From NCBI GenBank assembly GCA_965207595.1, contig CBDBMW010000013.1, positions 930,001-994,000 on the forward strand: a DNA stretch of 64,000 nucleotides. Direction: 5' to 3'. A program made the position numbers and the translations under genes. Each line of letters begins with the position of its first letter. The first letter of the stretch is position 1. The stretch is from JAGWAJ01 sp026707615 (GTDB lineage: Bacteria; Acidobacteriota; Vicinamibacteria; Vicinamibacterales; UBA8438). Below are positions 26,807-34,801 of this stretch, in pieces. A model generated the notes under the pieces. That model had not been told where the DNA came from, made no database searches, and was given only the letters and a program-made list of their open reading frames with translations.

Positions 26807-27556
26807 ATGGAACCGGTATTCTTACGGGGTCTCGAGGCCGACGCGCTGTGGGTCGGCGCGGCGAGCGATCTGCTCGACGGCGCCGCGGGCCGTCTGAACG
26901 CCTCCGAGGCAGGGGTGACGCGGATGCGCACGGCGCTGGACGGCTCGCGGGGCTTCACGCACGGGGGCGGCCGGCTGTCGTTGACGCCGAGCGTCGAGGT
27001 CGGGCTGCGGCGCGACGGCGGCGACGCCGAGACGGGCGCGGGCATGGACGTCGGCGGGGGCCTCGCCTTCAGCGACACGGTCACGGGGCTGTCGCTCGAC
27101 GTGCGGGTGCGGACGCTGGTGGTTCACGAGGCCGAAGGGTTCACCGAGCGCGGAATGTCGCTGTCGCTCGGGTGGGACCCGACTCCGTCGAGCCCGCTGG
27201 GCCTGACCGCGAAGGTGGCTCCGTCGTGGGGCGGGCAGGCGCGTGGCGGCGCCGATGCGCTCTGGAGCAACCAGATGGCCTACGGCATGGGCTCGCACCA
27301 GGTGTACGGGGCTGGCGACCGCGTCGACGCAGAGGCGGGCTACGGGCTGCGGGTAGGCGCCCGCTTCGTGGGGACGCCGCGCGTCGGGCTGACGACCTCG
27401 CCCTACGGCCGGGACTACCGGTTGGGCTACGGCCTCGAAGTGCTGGACCGGGGGAAGGTGAACTTCGAGCTGGGCGTCGACGCGCAGCGGCGGGAGAGCC
27501 CGATGCAGGGCGAGGCCAGCAACGGTGTCCTCGGCAGGGCCACGCTCGGCTGCTAG
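26807..27556 (+). pseudogene. 5'-truncated C-terminal barrel of an autotransporter-like giant protein
   Basis: About 250 residues resemble the C-terminal barrel region of very large repeat proteins: LEADALWVGAASDLLDGAAGRLNASEAGVTRMRTALDGSRGF, LTPSVEVGLRRDGGDAETGAGMDVGGG, LGLTAKVAPSWGGQARGGADALWS and VDAEAGYGLRVGAR. The expected passenger domain, signal peptide and ribosome binding site are absent. The frame upstream of the barrel runs into the tandem repeat. The piece is therefore best read as the surviving 3' end of a much larger gene cut off when the repeat/AbiE region arrived. Translation from the ATG at 26807 would give a protein with no export signal. Confidence 0.65.
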
Positions 27557-27599
27557 ACGGTGGCTCCTGGGCGAACCGTGGCGCTGTGCGCAAGACTGC

Positions 27600-28115
27600 A
27601 TGGGCGGCTTCGAGTACCTGGCGGACGGTCACCACGTCGATGACGCGGGGAACCTGATCGCCTGCACGTACGTCGATTTCCGTGACCCGGTCGAGCGTTA
27701 TCCGGTCACCGTCCTACGGAAAGTGATGGCCAAGCGGCACGCTATTCCAGGCTGCGAGACGATCCGCATCTCGAAGCCGGCCTGCTTCCTCGATCAGGGC
27801 GAGGGAATCGCCAGGGGCGGCGAGGCTCACTACGGCACGAACGGCTGGATCTACTGCGCGTCCATCGAGCCGGAGACGGCCGAGGATCAAGCCGCATGGC
27901 GATCGTCGATGCCGGCCGGCTGCGACGCCGTCTCGAAGTGCTGCCAGCGGCAACGGCCAAGCGAGAACGAACGTGGCCCGAATGGCGGCACCTCGAAGAT
28001 CCGAGCATGCCCCGCGGGATCGGATGTGGGCTTTCTCCAAGGGCGCCGGGCCGAATCAGTGGTTCCGAAGGCTGGGGGACCAGGCGACCCGGTCTTGGCG
28101 TCTCCATCTCAATAG
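27600..28115 (+). CDS. Hypothetical protein, possibly a remnant
   Basis: An open frame of 171 residues starts MGGFEYLADGHHVDDAG. The first 110 residues (GNLIACTYVDFRDPVERYPV, ETIRISKPACFLDQGEG, NGWIYCASIEPETAED) look like ordinary coding sequence. The last 55 (after AVSKCCQRQRPSENERG) do not, which suggests a frameshift or truncated end. No family was recognised. It runs 7 bp into the converging lactonase gene and follows the autotransporter remnant by 43 bp. Confidence 0.4.
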   Translation: MGGFEYLADGHHVDDAGNLIACTYVDFRDPVERYPVTVLRKVMAKRHAIPGCETIRISKPACFLDQGEGIARGGEAHYGTNGWIYCASIEPETAEDQAAWRSSMPAGCDAVSKCCQRQRPSENERGPNGGTSKIRACPAGSDVGFLQGRRAESVVPKAGGPGDPVLASPSQ

Positions 28116-29368
28116 CGGACGATCCCGGACCAGAACATCGCCTCGCCCCGCGTGTCGACCGGCAGCGTGGACCGGAACGCCAGCCGGCCGTCCGCTTCGA
28201 TGTCGTACAGCGTGAGCATGGCCGGCACGGTCTCCAGACGCCCCTCGACGCGGGTCTGTCCGGGCTCCGGGCTCGCGGCGACCATCGACCGGCCGTCCGG
28301 CTGGAACGCCATCGTCCTGACGGCGATGCTGTGGGTGTCGATCGTCTGCACCAGGGTCGGCTCGCCGGTGCCGGCATCGACGGAGAACACCGAGATGGTG
28401 TTCTCGGTGCCGTTCGACACCGGCTCGCCCCGAAAGATCTCCGTTCCGCGGCCCCGGTTCGCGACGTACAGTGTCCGGCCGTTGGTCGGATGCATGCGGA
28501 TCGACGACGTGGTCTGACCGCCGCGATAGGCCTCCGGCGCGGCCAGCGTGGTGCTGATGAACACGGGTTCCTCCGAAAGCGTGTCGTCCGACCGGATGGC
28601 GTAGGTGTGCAGCAGGTTCTGCGTCTCCAGATCGACGTAGACCCAGCGGCCCGACGGATGGAAGTCGGCGTGCCGCGCGCGGTACGCCAGTCCTCCGTCC
28701 GGCGCGATGGTCTGTTTGTTGGTCAACTGGCCGTTCTCGAAGCCGTATACGAAGAGACCGCCCGGATCCTCCGTGTGGACGCCGGGCTCGGGCTCGTTGC
28801 CGCGCGCCGGCAGCAGGACCGCGCGGTTCGAGGGCATGACGTACACGGCGTGCGCGTAGTAGCCCGCATCCAGGCTCGCCCGCTGATCCACCATGTCGCC
28901 GATCGACCCGTCGGCGTTCAGCCGGTGCACCGAGAGGGAGCTCGGATAGCTGTACGCCGACAGCAGGTATTCGCCGCGCTGGTCGACGGTGATGTAGATG
29001 GGCCGATGCGGCAGCTCGACGGCTCCGCCGAACGGCTGGAGATCGCCCGACGAATCCACCCGGAACGCGTTCAGGTAGTGGTGCCGCACGCGGGCGGTCG
29101 ACGTGCGCTGGTCGCTGCTGGCGATGTAGAAGAACCGGCCCGACGGATGCTGCCACCCCTCCTGCACCTGCGCGGGCAGGACCAGCGGGCGCGGTTCCCG
29201 GACCAGGGAATCGCCGTCGCGGCGAATCCGGTAGAGCCGGGCGCCCAGGCTGGCATAGTCGGCGCCGCGCGACTGCGGCTGCACGGCGGCCGTGCCGACC
29301 GGACCTGCCGCGACCCAGCCGGCCGTCCCTGCGAGCAGCGTGTTGAACCGACGTCGACCCACTGGCAT
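28109..29368 (-). CDS. Exported lactonase-family seven-bladed propeller (6-phosphogluconolactonase-like)
   Basis: The protein has 419 residues with an N-terminal RRRF plus hydrophobic stretch (residues 4-28), which fits TAT export. The propeller blades match the PF10282 lactonase pattern: WQHPSGRFFYIASS, PIYITVDQRGEYLLSAYSYPSSLSVHRL, HADFHPSGRWVYVDLETQNLLHTY, IRMHPTNGRTLYVANRGRGTEI, and MAFQPDGRSMVAASPE. The family ranges from 6-phosphogluconolactonase to carboxy-muconate lactonising enzymes; an exported member is unlikely to act in the cytoplasmic pentose phosphate pathway. It follows the PQQ alcohol dehydrogenase on the same strand with a 113-bp gap. Confidence 0.82.
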   Translation of the reverse strand: MPVGRRRFNTLLAGTAGWVAAGPVGTAAVQPQSRGADYASLGARLYRIRRDGDSLVREPRPLVLPAQVQEGWQHPSGRFFYIASSDQRTSTARVRHHYLNAFRVDSSGDLQPFGGAVELPHRPIYITVDQRGEYLLSAYSYPSSLSVHRLNADGSIGDMVDQRASLDAGYYAHAVYVMPSNRAVLLPARGNEPEPGVHTEDPGGLFVYGFENGQLTNKQTIAPDGGLAYRARHADFHPSGRWVYVDLETQNLLHTYAIRSDDTLSEEPVFISTTLAAPEAYRGGQTTSSIRMHPTNGRTLYVANRGRGTEIFRGEPVSNGTENTISVFSVDAGTGEPTLVQTIDTHSIAVRTMAFQPDGRSMVAASPEPGQTRVEGRLETVPAMLTLYDIEADGRLAFRSTLPVDTRGEAMFWSGIVRY

Positions 29369-29481
29369 CCGGGTACCTCTCGCGCCTCGCCGCGAGGCGC
29401 CTTCATGACGGATGACGGCGTTCCTCGATTCGCCGTGAGGTCGGCGTCGCGGACGTCCCGGCGGGCGCCCGCGACCTCGAC

Positions 29482-31344
29482 TCAGTCGCGCGCCGGCGGG
29501 AGCGCGAACACGTAGAGCGCGCTGCCGGCCCGCCGGAAGCGCTCCACCGCGTCCGGGTCCGTATCTCCCGTGACCTGCACGCTCCCCGAGCGCTCGCTGC
29601 CGATGATGGCCACGTACTGTCGGCCGTCCGGCCCGAGGTAGGTGATCGGCGAGCTGCGGAAGCTGCTTCCGGTTCGGAACGTCCAGACGATGTCCCCGGT
29701 CCGGGCGTCGATCGCCCGCACCACGCCCTCGTTCGGACCGCCCTGGAAGAGCAGGTCCCCGCCGGTGGCCATGACCGGCGCGTTGTTGGCGGTCGTGAAC
29801 TGAATCCGCCAGACGGTCTCGCCCGCCACCGGATCGTTGGCCTGCAGCTCGTTGACGACCTCCGCATTGGGCGGGTCGGGCGCGCGGCCGCCGCGTTCAC
29901 GGAGCGTGTACTCGTTCCCGGGCACATACTCGCCTTCGACCATTCTCAGGCGGTCGCAACTGTTCGAGGTCGGGGTGTACACGAGGCCTGTGCGCGGGGA
30001 GAACGCGTCGTTCTGCCAGTTCCGGGCGGCGATGCCGGGACACCAGCCGATGGCGACGTTGTCGGCGTCCGGCACGTAGCGCTGTCGATCCTCGACGTCG
30101 GTGAACATCATCTTCGTCATGTCGTAGCGCGGCCGGCCGGTTTCCATGTTGATGCCGTCGAAGATGTCGTTGTAGACGAACATCCAGGGCTCGAGAAGCA
30201 TCTCGCCCGTCGCGCGATCGAACACGTAGAAGTAGCCGTTCCGCGCCGGGCGGACCAGCGCCTTGCGCGTCTCGCCGTTGATCTCGAGGTCGACGAGGAG
30301 GTTCACGTTGGGCTCGTCCAGGTCCCACTGATCCTGGGGGGTCATGTTGTAGGCCCAGACCAGCTCTCCGCTGTCGGCGTCGCGGGCCAGGATGGACGCG
30401 CAGTAGTTGTTCCGGTAGCCGGTCAGGCCCCCGTCCTCGTCCAGCTCGACCACGCCCCACTCGCGACGGTAGTCCGGATTCCACGGCGCGCAGTTGCTCG
30501 TGCCGTAGTAGAACAGGCCGAGCTCCGCGTCGTACGTGAACCAGCCCCAGACGGCGCCGCCGCCGCGCCGCCAGGAGTCGCCGGACCAGGTGTCGAGCGC
30601 CGGGTTCGCGACCCGGTCGTCCGGATAGAAGGGGGCGAAGCGGGCCCCGATGCCCACCTCGTTGTTCGGCCCCATGCTGTAGTACCGCCACCGGAACCGG
30701 CCGTCGTCGGTGCTGTAGGCGGTGACGTGGCCGCGGACGCCGCGCTCGCCGCCCGCCACGCCGACGATGACCTTGTCGCCGACCACCAGCGGCATGCCGG
30801 GGACCGTTTCCCCGGACGCGACGTTCGCGTTCTCGGCCTGCCAGATCTGCTCTCCGGTCTCCGCGTCGAGCGCGAACACCTGTCCGTCGAGGGTGGCGTA
30901 GTAGATCCGGCCGTCGGCGTAGCCGAGGCCGCGGGTCTGCGCGCCGCAGCAGGCGCTCCTCCGTGTCAGCTCCGCATCGGGGATCTCGGGCCGGAACTCC
31001 CACTTGATGACGCCGTCGCGGGCGAGGTCGAGCGCGTAGACGTAGTTCGGCTCCGGGGTGACGATGTACATCGTGTCGCCGATGACGAGCGGCGAGGCTT
31101 CGTACGAATCGTGGATGCCGAGCTGCATCGTCCACGCCATCGTGAGCTGCCCGACGTTGTCGACGTCGATCTGATCCAGCGCGCTGTAGTTCCAGCCCGC
31201 GTAGTTGGCGTTCGGCATGACCCATTGCGAGGGGTCGCCCGCCGAACCGTCCTGCGCGACCGCCGCCGCCGGTACGCCGAGCGAGAACGACAGCGACAGG
31301 AGCGGAATCCACATCCGGCCGCGTTGGCTTCTTGACACTCTCAT
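29482..31344 (-). CDS. Periplasmic PQQ-dependent alcohol dehydrogenase, lanthanide-type site
   Basis: From the ATG at 31344, preceded by CAGGAG, the protein has 620 residues. Residues 8-31 are a signal peptide. It is an eight-bladed quinoprotein: W-motif blades such as VYALDLARDGVIKWEF, the vicinal disulfide Cys132-Cys133 (SACCGAQTRG), GGGAVWGWFTYDAELGLFYYGTSN and the catalytic TPQDQWDLDEPN with Asp341 as base. Asp343, two residues later, is at the place where XoxF-type enzymes have the extra Asp that binds a lanthanide. There is no C-terminal heme domain, so a separate cytochrome must accept electrons. The alcohol substrate cannot be read from sequence. Confidence 0.9.
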   Translation of the reverse strand: MRVSRSQRGRMWIPLLSLSFSLGVPAAAVAQDGSAGDPSQWVMPNANYAGWNYSALDQIDVDNVGQLTMAWTMQLGIHDSYEASPLVIGDTMYIVTPEPNYVYALDLARDGVIKWEFRPEIPDAELTRRSACCGAQTRGLGYADGRIYYATLDGQVFALDAETGEQIWQAENANVASGETVPGMPLVVGDKVIVGVAGGERGVRGHVTAYSTDDGRFRWRYYSMGPNNEVGIGARFAPFYPDDRVANPALDTWSGDSWRRGGGAVWGWFTYDAELGLFYYGTSNCAPWNPDYRREWGVVELDEDGGLTGYRNNYCASILARDADSGELVWAYNMTPQDQWDLDEPNVNLLVDLEINGETRKALVRPARNGYFYVFDRATGEMLLEPWMFVYNDIFDGINMETGRPRYDMTKMMFTDVEDRQRYVPDADNVAIGWCPGIAARNWQNDAFSPRTGLVYTPTSNSCDRLRMVEGEYVPGNEYTLRERGGRAPDPPNAEVVNELQANDPVAGETVWRIQFTTANNAPVMATGGDLLFQGGPNEGVVRAIDARTGDIVWTFRTGSSFRSSPITYLGPDGRQYVAIIGSERSGSVQVTGDTDPDAVERFRRAGSALYVFALPPARD

Positions 31345-31828
31345 GCTGTACTCCTGGGAGTTTGTGGTGCGTGCCGCCACGGCTGGATCGTGTTGTCGAG
31401 GCCCGGCACGCTATAGGTCGGATCCGGGGCCCGCTCGAAGCGCTCGGCGACCTGGGACGGCGACGGTTGCACCTGGCCCACCTCGTCCGTGCAGCGCGGC
31501 ATGAGCCGATCAGGTCGTTTCGCACCCATGGGTCTCTCCTTCGCAGCCCGAAGTTGCCCGCCAGGTAGCTGCCGCAGCCGGCAGTATACGCCACGTGGAA
31601 CACGAGCCCGAACGCATCGGGCGACTCCCTGCCGCCGGCGGGTGCGGTATGCGAACCGAGGTCACGAAACGGGAACGCTCGCCGTAGGCGATCATGTTCA
31701 TGACCAGTGCGCCGAATGGACCGGCGTGCTCCTGTCCACGCTGCTCGAGGAGGCCGGCGTCGAGGACGGGGCCTCCGTATCGAAGTGACTGCATGAAATC
31801 CAGCGAGAGTTGTGGGGCACGGGCAGAA
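31345..31828. other. 484-bp non-coding region
   Basis: This stretch between the PQQ dehydrogenase start and the end of the ATPase/STAS gene has short frames on both strands, but none has family-like sequence or a convincing start. A CCTATAGCG box on the minus strand about 65 bp before the dehydrogenase is a possible -10 element. Nothing else is recognised. Confidence 0.4.
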
Positions 31829-33088
31829 CTAGCCCCCTAGCCCGTAGTCTTCGAGGTGTTCGATGGCGCTGCGCACGGAGGAGCTCGCATTGACGACGTA
31901 GATGGAGCTCTGTCTTGCCCATGCGAGGCGCAGGGCACCGAACAGCAGCGCGTGAAGGTAGCTCTGGGTGACGATGTCGATTCCGGCGAAGTCCAGGAGG
32001 ATCGGTTCCCTGTTGAAGATCCTGGGCTCCAATTGCTCCCGGGCAAGCTTCTCGGCCCGTTCGGTGTTCTCCGAAGCGTAGCGGACCATGAAGGCAGCGG
32101 CCTCGCTGGGCGATTCCTCGTAGCGAATCCAGTGGTGCTGTGCGCGTTTGGGCGTCCGCTCGCGGGCGCGCTTCTGGATCGTGGCGATCAGATCGTCGTA
32201 GTCCCCTACGGAGTCGACAGGAAGCTCGAAGGCGACCAGTGTTCCCGAATAACCCAGTCCGTCAGGCTTCAGGAAGCGCATCTCATGATCATCGCCGGCC
32301 TCCGGGTCCGCGGTGAGCAACAAGGCCGCATCGCGCGAGGCGAGCAGGAGTCTGCCGCCGGTCAGCTTCGCCATCTCGGAAATGAAGAAGAGCCCGAGTC
32401 CGGCGTTCTGCCGCGATCCGGAGAGTCCCTCCACGAAGGTGCCGGAGATACGGGGCCAGAGCGCCTTCTCCAGTGCCTCGCGACTGTCGCGGAGCTTGGC
32501 GTGCTTGTCGATCATGGCGTCGAAGATACCCACGCCGGTGTCCGCCACGGCGACCTGGAGGGTTTGGGCGTCCAGGTTGTCCATGCGTTGGGCCGCTACC
32601 ACCCCGCCCAGCTTGTCGTTGCTGTGTTGAATCACGTTTCGCAGCAGCTCGACGATGACGTACTTCATGGTGAGGCGGGTATCCCTGTCCTCCTCGCTCC
32701 GTACGAGCAGCTCCGAAACCTCGCTGGCGGTCGCTTCGATTTCGTCGAAGGCCGTGACCCGACGGAGCTTGGCTGTCCGCCCGGCCTCGCCGGGGGCCAC
32801 CGGGGCCACGCCGTGGATGAGGTCGGACGCGCCGATGGCGCGGGCGAATCTCCCCGCCGCGCTCTCCGTATAGTCCGTCAGGGTGAGCCGGTCGTGCAGT
32901 TCGGTGCGGGCCAGCGCGCTCGTTGCGACGATTCCCCACACCTCGAACTTCCGGACGCGGGCGAAGCTCAGCGCTCGGCTGTGGTTCCGCTCCAGCCAAG
33001 CAAACAGCGGGGCGGGATCGTCCAGTCCGATGGTCGATGGTGGGGGTTCGACGTCCGGTGCGGCCTTCCTAGACATGGCACTCGACAT
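31829..33088 (-). CDS. GHKL ATPase fused to C-terminal STAS-like (DUF4325) domain
   Basis: The protein has 419 residues (415 if the second ATG at 33076 is used). Residues 60-140 are unassigned; the GHKL ATPase fold is visible as MKYVIVELLRNVIQHSN (N box), QVAVADTGVGIFDAM (G1), then QNAGLGLFFISEMAKLTGGRL (G2). The last 95 residues contain FNREPILLDFAGIDIVTQSYLHALLFGALR, the DUF4325 pattern. It lacks a phospho-acceptor His, so it is an anti-sigma/SpoIIAB-like ATPase joined to a STAS-like partner, and partner switching is the likely logic. No sigma or anti-sigma partner is next to it. Confidence 0.75.
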   Translation of the reverse strand: MSSAMSRKAAPDVEPPPSTIGLDDPAPLFAWLERNHSRALSFARVRKFEVWGIVATSALARTELHDRLTLTDYTESAAGRFARAIGASDLIHGVAPVAPGEAGRTAKLRRVTAFDEIEATASEVSELLVRSEEDRDTRLTMKYVIVELLRNVIQHSNDKLGGVVAAQRMDNLDAQTLQVAVADTGVGIFDAMIDKHAKLRDSREALEKALWPRISGTFVEGLSGSRQNAGLGLFFISEMAKLTGGRLLLASRDAALLLTADPEAGDDHEMRFLKPDGLGYSGTLVAFELPVDSVGDYDDLIATIQKRARERTPKRAQHHWIRYEESPSEAAAFMVRYASENTERAEKLAREQLEPRIFNREPILLDFAGIDIVTQSYLHALLFGALRLAWARQSSIYVVNASSSVRSAIEHLEDYGLGG

Positions 33089-33310
33089 CAGCAATTGCGT
33101 CTCGATCCTACGCGAGTCCGCACGTCGATGCGCAGGGCACTGGAGGCCGTGATGCAGCGCCCGCAGAGGTTGCTGTCCACCGGTCGGCCGGTTGCCCCGC
33201 TGCGATACGTCTCGCGCCCGGGCACGGGAGGATCGACAGGACCGATCCCGTGCCCTACACTGGCCAAGCGGAATCGGCCGCTGTCGAGCCGGGACAACCG
33301 GGAGTCGCTG

Positions 33311-34684
33311 ATGTCTGACCACCGTTCGCTCTGCCGTTGGATCGCCGCGCTCGCCTGCGCCGTCGCCTGCTTCCTGACCGGCTCGCTCGACGCCGAGGAC
33401 TGGCCGCAGTGGCGCGGCGTCGACCGGGCCGCGGTGTGGCACGAGACCGGGATCGTCGAGCGCTTCGCCGAGGACGGGCTCATCGTCAAGTGGCGCGCCC
33501 CCGTGCGCGCGGGCTTCGCCGGGCCGGCCGTTGCCGGCGGGCGCGTCTTCGTGCCCGACTACCGGGAGACGCCGGGTACCCGCACGATGGACGGGCACGA
33601 GCGGCTCGTGGCGCTCGACGAGGAGACCGGGGCGGTCCTCTGGACGCGGGAATGGCCGGCCACCTATCGCAACATCGTTCCCGTGTTCGCCACCGGGCCC
33701 CGGGCCACGCCGACGGTCGACGGCGACCGCGTCTACGTCCTCGGGGCGGCGGGCATGCTGTCGTGCTTCGATACCGCCACGGGCGATCTGATCTGGCAGA
33801 TCGACACCGTGGCCGACTACGACGTCACCGTGCCGGTCTACGGAGTCGCGCACTCGCCCCTCGTGGAGGACGATCTCCTGATCACTCTGCTCGGCGGCGA
33901 GCCCGACGCCATGGTGGTGGCGTTCGACAAGGCGACCGGGGCGGAGGCGTGGCGCGCGCTCGATACCAACGCGGAAGCGGGCTACTCCTCGCCAATCGTG
34001 ACCACCGCCGGGGGCGTGCGGCAGTTGATCGTCTGGCACCCGGCCGGGGTCACGTCGCTCGACCCGGCCACGGGCAGCACCTGGTGGGAGCACGACTTCC
34101 CGCTCGCGAGCGGGCTGACGATCGGCACGCCGGTCCGCAGCGGGCGCTACCTGCTCATCACGCAGGTGGAGAACGGCGGCCTGATGCTGGCCCTCAACCC
34201 CGACCGCCCGGCCGCGCGTCCGGTCTGGACCGGCGCCAACCCCAACCGCACCGACCTCCCCGTGCAGCGTTCCATGACCTCGACGCCCATCGTGGTGGGC
34301 GACGCGATCTACGGGCTGAACAGCTACGGCGAGCTGCGCGGCGTCGACGCGACGACCGGCGAGCGGCTGTGGTCGAGCGACCGGCTCGTGCCCCAGGACC
34401 GCTGGGCGAGCTCGCACCTCGTGCAGCACGGGGACCGCGCGTTCATATCCGTCGAGACGGGCGACCTCGTGATCGCCCGCTTCTCGCCGGCCGGCTACGA
34501 GGAGATCGACCGGACGCACCTGCTGACGCCCACCACCCGCACCCGGGGCGGCGGTTCCGGCCGCTGGAGACATGTTGATCGTCCGGTGCTGTGGGCGCAC
34601 CCGGCGTATGCGAACCGCCATGTGTTCGCGCGCAACGACGCCGAGGTCGTGCGCCTGTCGCTGGCCGCCGCGGACTACGAGTAG
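33311..34684 (+). CDS. Secreted PQQ-like beta-propeller protein
   Basis: The 457-residue protein has a signal peptide (residues 10-28, ending in SLDAED) and begins the mature part with DWPQWRGVDR, the usual opening of secreted BamB/PQQ-like propellers. Repeats such as LVALDEETGAVLWTREW, PTVDGDRVYVLGAAGMLSCFDTATGDLIWQID, VVAFDKATGAEAWRAL and LRGVDATTGERLWSSD are the tryptophan-docking blades. There is no catalytic Asp or vicinal disulfide of alcohol dehydrogenases, so an enzymatic role is doubtful. A scaffold or binding role at the envelope is as likely. Divergent from the ATPase/STAS gene. Confidence 0.82.
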   Translation: MSDHRSLCRWIAALACAVACFLTGSLDAEDWPQWRGVDRAAVWHETGIVERFAEDGLIVKWRAPVRAGFAGPAVAGGRVFVPDYRETPGTRTMDGHERLVALDEETGAVLWTREWPATYRNIVPVFATGPRATPTVDGDRVYVLGAAGMLSCFDTATGDLIWQIDTVADYDVTVPVYGVAHSPLVEDDLLITLLGGEPDAMVVAFDKATGAEAWRALDTNAEAGYSSPIVTTAGGVRQLIVWHPAGVTSLDPATGSTWWEHDFPLASGLTIGTPVRSGRYLLITQVENGGLMLALNPDRPAARPVWTGANPNRTDLPVQRSMTSTPIVVGDAIYGLNSYGELRGVDATTGERLWSSDRLVPQDRWASSHLVQHGDRAFISVETGDLVIARFSPAGYEEIDRTHLLTPTTRTRGGGSGRWRHVDRPVLWAHPAYANRHVFARNDAEVVRLSLAAADYE

Positions 34685-34801
34685 AGGCGGGGACGCAGCG
34701 TCACCATCGGCTCGCCTGCCGGCGTGATCTGCCGACGCCGGATCGGGCCTCCGCACGCGCACGGCCAAGGTGTGCCGCTCTCGCGCCTGCCCGGCCGACG
34801 A

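Noticed and set aside
31829..34768. Extension of the ATPase/STAS gene to 34768
   Set aside because: The added 560 residues are the reverse frame of the plus-strand propeller gene and lack any domain-like sequence.
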